Shown here: positions 7,501 through 8,335 of the stretch, piece after piece
How the letters are laid out: the number at the start of each line of letters is the position of its first letter
Position numbering within the stretch: the stretch's first letter is position 1
DNA from: Clostridiales bacterium
GTDB taxonomy: Bacteria; Bacillota; Clostridia; Oscillospirales; Acutalibacteraceae
NCBI GenBank assembly: GCA_012728445.1
Contig: JAAYFA010000208.1
Span: forward strand, 1-8,335
Length of the DNA stretch: 8,335 bases
Direction of reading: 5' to 3'
Notes under the pieces: model-generated
Seen by the model: only the letters and a program-made list of their open reading frames with translations
What the model was told of the DNA's origin: nothing
Database searches by the model: none
Made by a program: the position numbers and the translations under genes

Positions 7501-7993
7501 CTTGGCATGGTTTAAAATTTATAAGCCGCTTGAATACTACGCCACCTATATCAGTATAAAAGGTGAAAACATGGATGTTGTTGCTATTAGAGGCGGAAAA
7601 ACAGCCGTGCATGACCTCGTCACAACACTCGGTTCACTCGAAAAGAAGGAGATATCTCAAAAGCAAGAAGATGTTATGATCACCATGCAGGTGGTGAACG
7701 AGATGATGGCAAGAGGTATTGAGTTTTTACCGGTTGATATTTATATTTCAGAGGCAACAATGGCCGTCATCGAAGATGGCAAAATTCGTTTGCCGTTTTC
7801 TTCTCTTGACGGAGCGGGCAAGAACGCCGTAATCTCTCTCAGAGCAGCCAGAGATGACGGCGAAGGCAAGTTCATTTCTGTTGAGGACCTACAGCGCAGG
7901 GCAAGGGTTACCACAACCGTTATTGGCGCGTTGGAAGCGGCAGGTGCGCTCAAAGAACTGCCAAAGAGCACACAGATTAGTTTTTTTGATTAA
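4562..7993 (+). CDS. polC: PolC-type DNA polymerase III alpha subunit lacking the inserted 3'-5' exonuclease domain
   Basis: This is the replicative DNA polymerase of low-GC Gram-positives, at 1143 residues. Domain order: a short N-terminal region (1 to about 112); an OB fold (about 113-210); the PHP domain first half (about 219-296) with HLH (H224, H226), D233, H258 and E290; the PHP second half (about 313-445) with H314, C364 and GDVH (D438, H440); and the polymerase core. The core shows GSRGSVGSS (583-591), a zinc site (C611, C614, C636, C639), PDIDLNFS (D665, D667), the third catalytic Asp D790 in LKLDILGHD, and YMFPKAHAAAY (964-974). A helix-hairpin-helix-like tail follows, then QISFF near the end (1138-1142), which resembles the clamp-binding QLSLF. 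No exonuclease signature (an FDVETTG-like first motif) lies between the PHP halves, where textbook PolC carries about 180 residues; a linker of about 16 residues is there instead. The N-terminal region is also about 110 residues short. The rest aligns well with Bacillus-type PolC from memory, without frameshift, so it looks functional. The ATG at 4562 has AAAGG (4551-4555) upstream, 31 bases after ispG. Confidence 0.96.
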   Translation: MQKQSFVELMGQYIKEDEILEALKSGKITDIKIFEELLAMEISVDFAETVEQDFITDACESIKKAAGLNDVKMIPNFCAPPVCDRPERMYPDLPICAGSARRLYGPGFKRKPTSLGEVSYMDGGVVVWGEVFNLKEQKTRDGRNTILLFSITDNTGAYKVKIFDDCRECALLIKTLKDGSSVMIKGNISTDIYTRGYFIKAVSVVLVKTLCETDDAPEKRVELHLHTNMSAFDGMTCAEKLITRAADWGHKAVAITDHGVLQAYPEAAKTLLDIKRKSPETELKILYGIEAYYVDDSESAQAEDSGAKKPRSHHMIILVKNTTGLKNLYKLVSKSHLQYFYRTPRIPRSELLNHREGLIIGSACEAGELYKAVLDKKDHAKLLELARFYDYLEIMPKGNNEFMVRKGIVESETALEQINSEIVALGEELDIPVVATGDVHFLDEHDKIYREILMTGKGFSDADCQPPLYFRTTQDMLDEFSYLGTEKAFEVVVTNTNKIADMIEHVLPIRKGTYPPKMEGSDEELTDICYSRTKAIYGDPLPELVEQRLKKELESIIKNNFSVLYMISEKLVRYSEDNGYYVGSRGSVGSSFVAYAAGISEVNPLAPHYLCPGCKLSEFFLDGSVGSGYDLPSKDCPECGTVMTREGHDIPFETFLGFEGDKQPDIDLNFSSEFQEQAHKYTEELFGSSNCFKAGTIGTIADKTAYGFVKKYLDEKGIAATEAEQERLVKGCVGVKRSTGQHPGGMVVIPADMEAEDFTPIQHPADDADKGKQTTHFDFHALHDTILKLDILGHDVPTFYKMLEDYTGIKIADVDVCDPKIFDLMLSPEALGVTAKDINCETGTLSLPEMGTPFVRQMLLESKPKCFSELIQISGLSHGTDVWIGNAQDLILKKTCTIGEVIGTRDSIMTYLIHKGVEPSMAFSIMEITRKGKAQTQFTAEHITAMKNNNVPQWYINSCLKISYMFPKAHAAAYVIGALRLAWFKIYKPLEYYATYISIKGENMDVVAIRGGKTAVHDLVTTLGSLEKKEISQKQEDVMITMQVVNEMMARGIEFLPVDIYISEATMAVIEDGKIRLPFSSLDGAGKNAVISLRAARDDGEGKFISVEDLQRRARVTTTVIGALEAAGALKELPKSTQISFFD

Positions 7994-8011
7994 GAAAGAA
8001 TTGGAATCGAG

Positions 8012-8040
8012 TTGACACAGATACTTCACTATGCTATCAT
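8012..8040 (+). promoter_or_regulatory. Sigma-A-type promoter for the hisZ-like gene
   Basis: A perfect -35 hexamer TTGACA (8012-8017) is separated by exactly 17 bases from the -10 hexamer TATCAT (8035-8040, five of six consensus matches). Transcription would start near 8046-8048, leaving a leader of about 68 bases before the ATG at 8115. It lies just downstream of the polC stop in the only sizeable intergenic gap on that side. This is the strongest promoter-like sequence I saw in the window. Confidence 0.8.
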
Positions 8041-8046
8041 AGTATC
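8020..8046 (+). promoter_or_regulatory. Inverted repeats overlapping the -10 element, candidate repressor operator
   Basis: ACTATG (8028-8033) and CATAGT (8038-8043) form a perfect inverted repeat with a four-base spacer that contains the start of the -10 hexamer. A second inverted pair, GATACT (8020-8025) and AGTATC (8041-8046), brackets the same region. Symmetry on top of the -10 and start site is typical of a repressor operator. Histidine genes in Firmicutes are thought to be controlled in some lineages by a TrpR-family regulator (HisR/YerC). Whether this is such a site is inference, since I cannot compare it with a motif model. Confidence 0.45.
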
Positions 8047-8059
8047 ACGCTAAAGCGTG
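8046..8059 (+). other. Small hairpin at the predicted 5' end of the hisZ transcript
   Basis: CACGC (8046-8050) and GCGTG (8055-8059) are perfect complements around a TAAA loop, giving a five-base-pair GC-rich stem. It would lie at or within two bases of the predicted transcription start. No U-tract follows, so it is not an intrinsic terminator. A 5'-terminal stem can protect an mRNA from 5'-end decay; that role here is inferred. Confidence 0.5.
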
Positions 8060-8089
8060 TACGGTGCGTTTGTATTGGTTTGCCGTACA
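8058..8089 (+). other. Second leader hairpin upstream of the hisZ-like gene
   Basis: TGTACGG (8058-8064) pairs with CCGTACA (8083-8089) around an 18-base loop, followed by TTTTAA. The stem shares bases 8058-8059 with the preceding hairpin, so the two full-length stems compete slightly. The short T-run could make it a weak terminator or attenuator, but it is not a strong intrinsic terminator. The leader is too short for a T-box and I see no T-box specifier or antiterminator consensus. Confidence 0.45.
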
Positions 8090-8114
8090 TTTTAACCGAA
8101 AAGGTGAAAAAATA

Positions 8115-8335
8115 ATGCCAATGAACAAATACGCCAAGATAACGCCGGAAGGCACAAGAGATTTACTTTTTGAAGAATGCGATGCCCGCCGTCATGTCGA
8201 ACATCAGCTTTCCGCCATGTTTAAAGCGAGGAGCTATAAAAAAGTAATCACACCGACGCTCGAATTTTTTGATGTTTTTAACAGACCTTCTTCCGGCATG
8301 GAACCGGAGTCGCTTTATATGCTCACGGACTATAC
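8115..8335 (+). CDS. hisZ: Class II HisRS-like protein, probably ATP phosphoribosyltransferase regulatory subunit; 3' end outside window
   Basis: The first 73 codons are visible. The reading begins MPMNKYAKITPEGTRDLL and continues through KKVITPTLEFFDVF to ESLYMLTDY. This matches the start of the histidyl-tRNA synthetase catalytic fold (motif 1 region), which is shared by HisS and by its non-synthetase paralogue HisZ. HisZ partners the short form of HisG to catalyse and feedback-regulate the first step of histidine biosynthesis. TPEGTRDLLFEEC and ITPTLEFFDVF look more like HisZ than HisS, whose start usually reads like KGTKDILP. HisS remains possible because the diagnostic histidine-binding motifs lie beyond the window. 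The start ATG at 8115 has AAGGTG (8101-8106) at eight bases; the ATG at 8121 is a second option but less well spaced. It appears to start its own transcript from the promoter at 8012-8040. Confidence 0.75.
   Translation, partial: MPMNKYAKITPEGTRDLLFEECDARRHVEHQLSAMFKARSYKKVITPTLEFFDVFNRPSSGMEPESLYMLTDY

Noticed and set aside
7229..7612. Minus-strand open frame of 127 codons inside polC.
   Set aside because: It is antisense to the conserved polymerase core, including the region leading to and containing YMFPKAHAAAY. No ribosome binding site or family resemblance was seen.
1..8335. Mobile elements, CRISPR arrays, tRNA or rRNA genes, phage genes or a defence system.
   Set aside because: No repeats with regular spacing, transposase-like or integrase-like proteins, or cloverleaf-like sequences were seen; the window is filled by conserved core genes.

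Overview
The window is a stretch of housekeeping chromosome from a Firmicute, most likely a member of class Clostridia. The evidence is a PolC-type replicative polymerase, the gene order uppS-cdsA-dxr-rseP-ispG-polC, AGGAGG/AAGG-type ribosome binding sites, and moderate GC content. I cannot place it to genus; an Oscillospirales/Ruminococcaceae-like gut lineage is a guess. There is no sign of mobile DNA, CRISPR, tRNA or rRNA, and almost the whole window is coding.

Layout: positions 1-184 hold the 3' end of uppS (undecaprenyl diphosphate synthase). It is followed on the same strand by cdsA (253-1104, CDP-diacylglycerol synthase), dxr (1144-2286, first committed MEP-pathway enzyme), rseP (2394-3473, site-2 membrane protease), ispG (3478-4530, iron-sulfur MEP-pathway enzyme) and polC (4562-7993, DNA polymerase III alpha). 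Short gaps and the absence of convincing terminators suggest one long envelope/isoprenoid/replication operon. A new transcription unit then begins: a near-consensus sigma-A promoter (8012-8040) overlapped by inverted repeats, a short structured leader, and the 5' end of a class II histidyl-tRNA-synthetase-like gene that is most probably hisZ (8115 to the window end).

How the genes work together: Dxr and IspG make isoprenoid precursors by the MEP route. UppS polymerises them into the C55 carrier lipid for wall synthesis, CdsA feeds phospholipid synthesis, and RseP handles intramembrane cleavage of membrane proteins. PolC copies the chromosome. HisZ would belong to histidine biosynthesis and is probably regulated separately.

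The most unusual item is the polC product. At 1143 residues it is about 300 shorter than a textbook PolC (about 1430-1460). The 3'-5' proofreading exonuclease normally inserted in the middle of the PHP domain is absent, and the two PHP halves are joined directly by a linker of about 16 residues. Much of the N-terminal region before the OB fold is also missing. The polymerase active site, zinc motif and C-terminal clamp-binding peptide are all present, and the PHP domain keeps a full set of nine candidate metal ligands. This looks like a functional replicase without its built-in proofreader rather than a broken gene.
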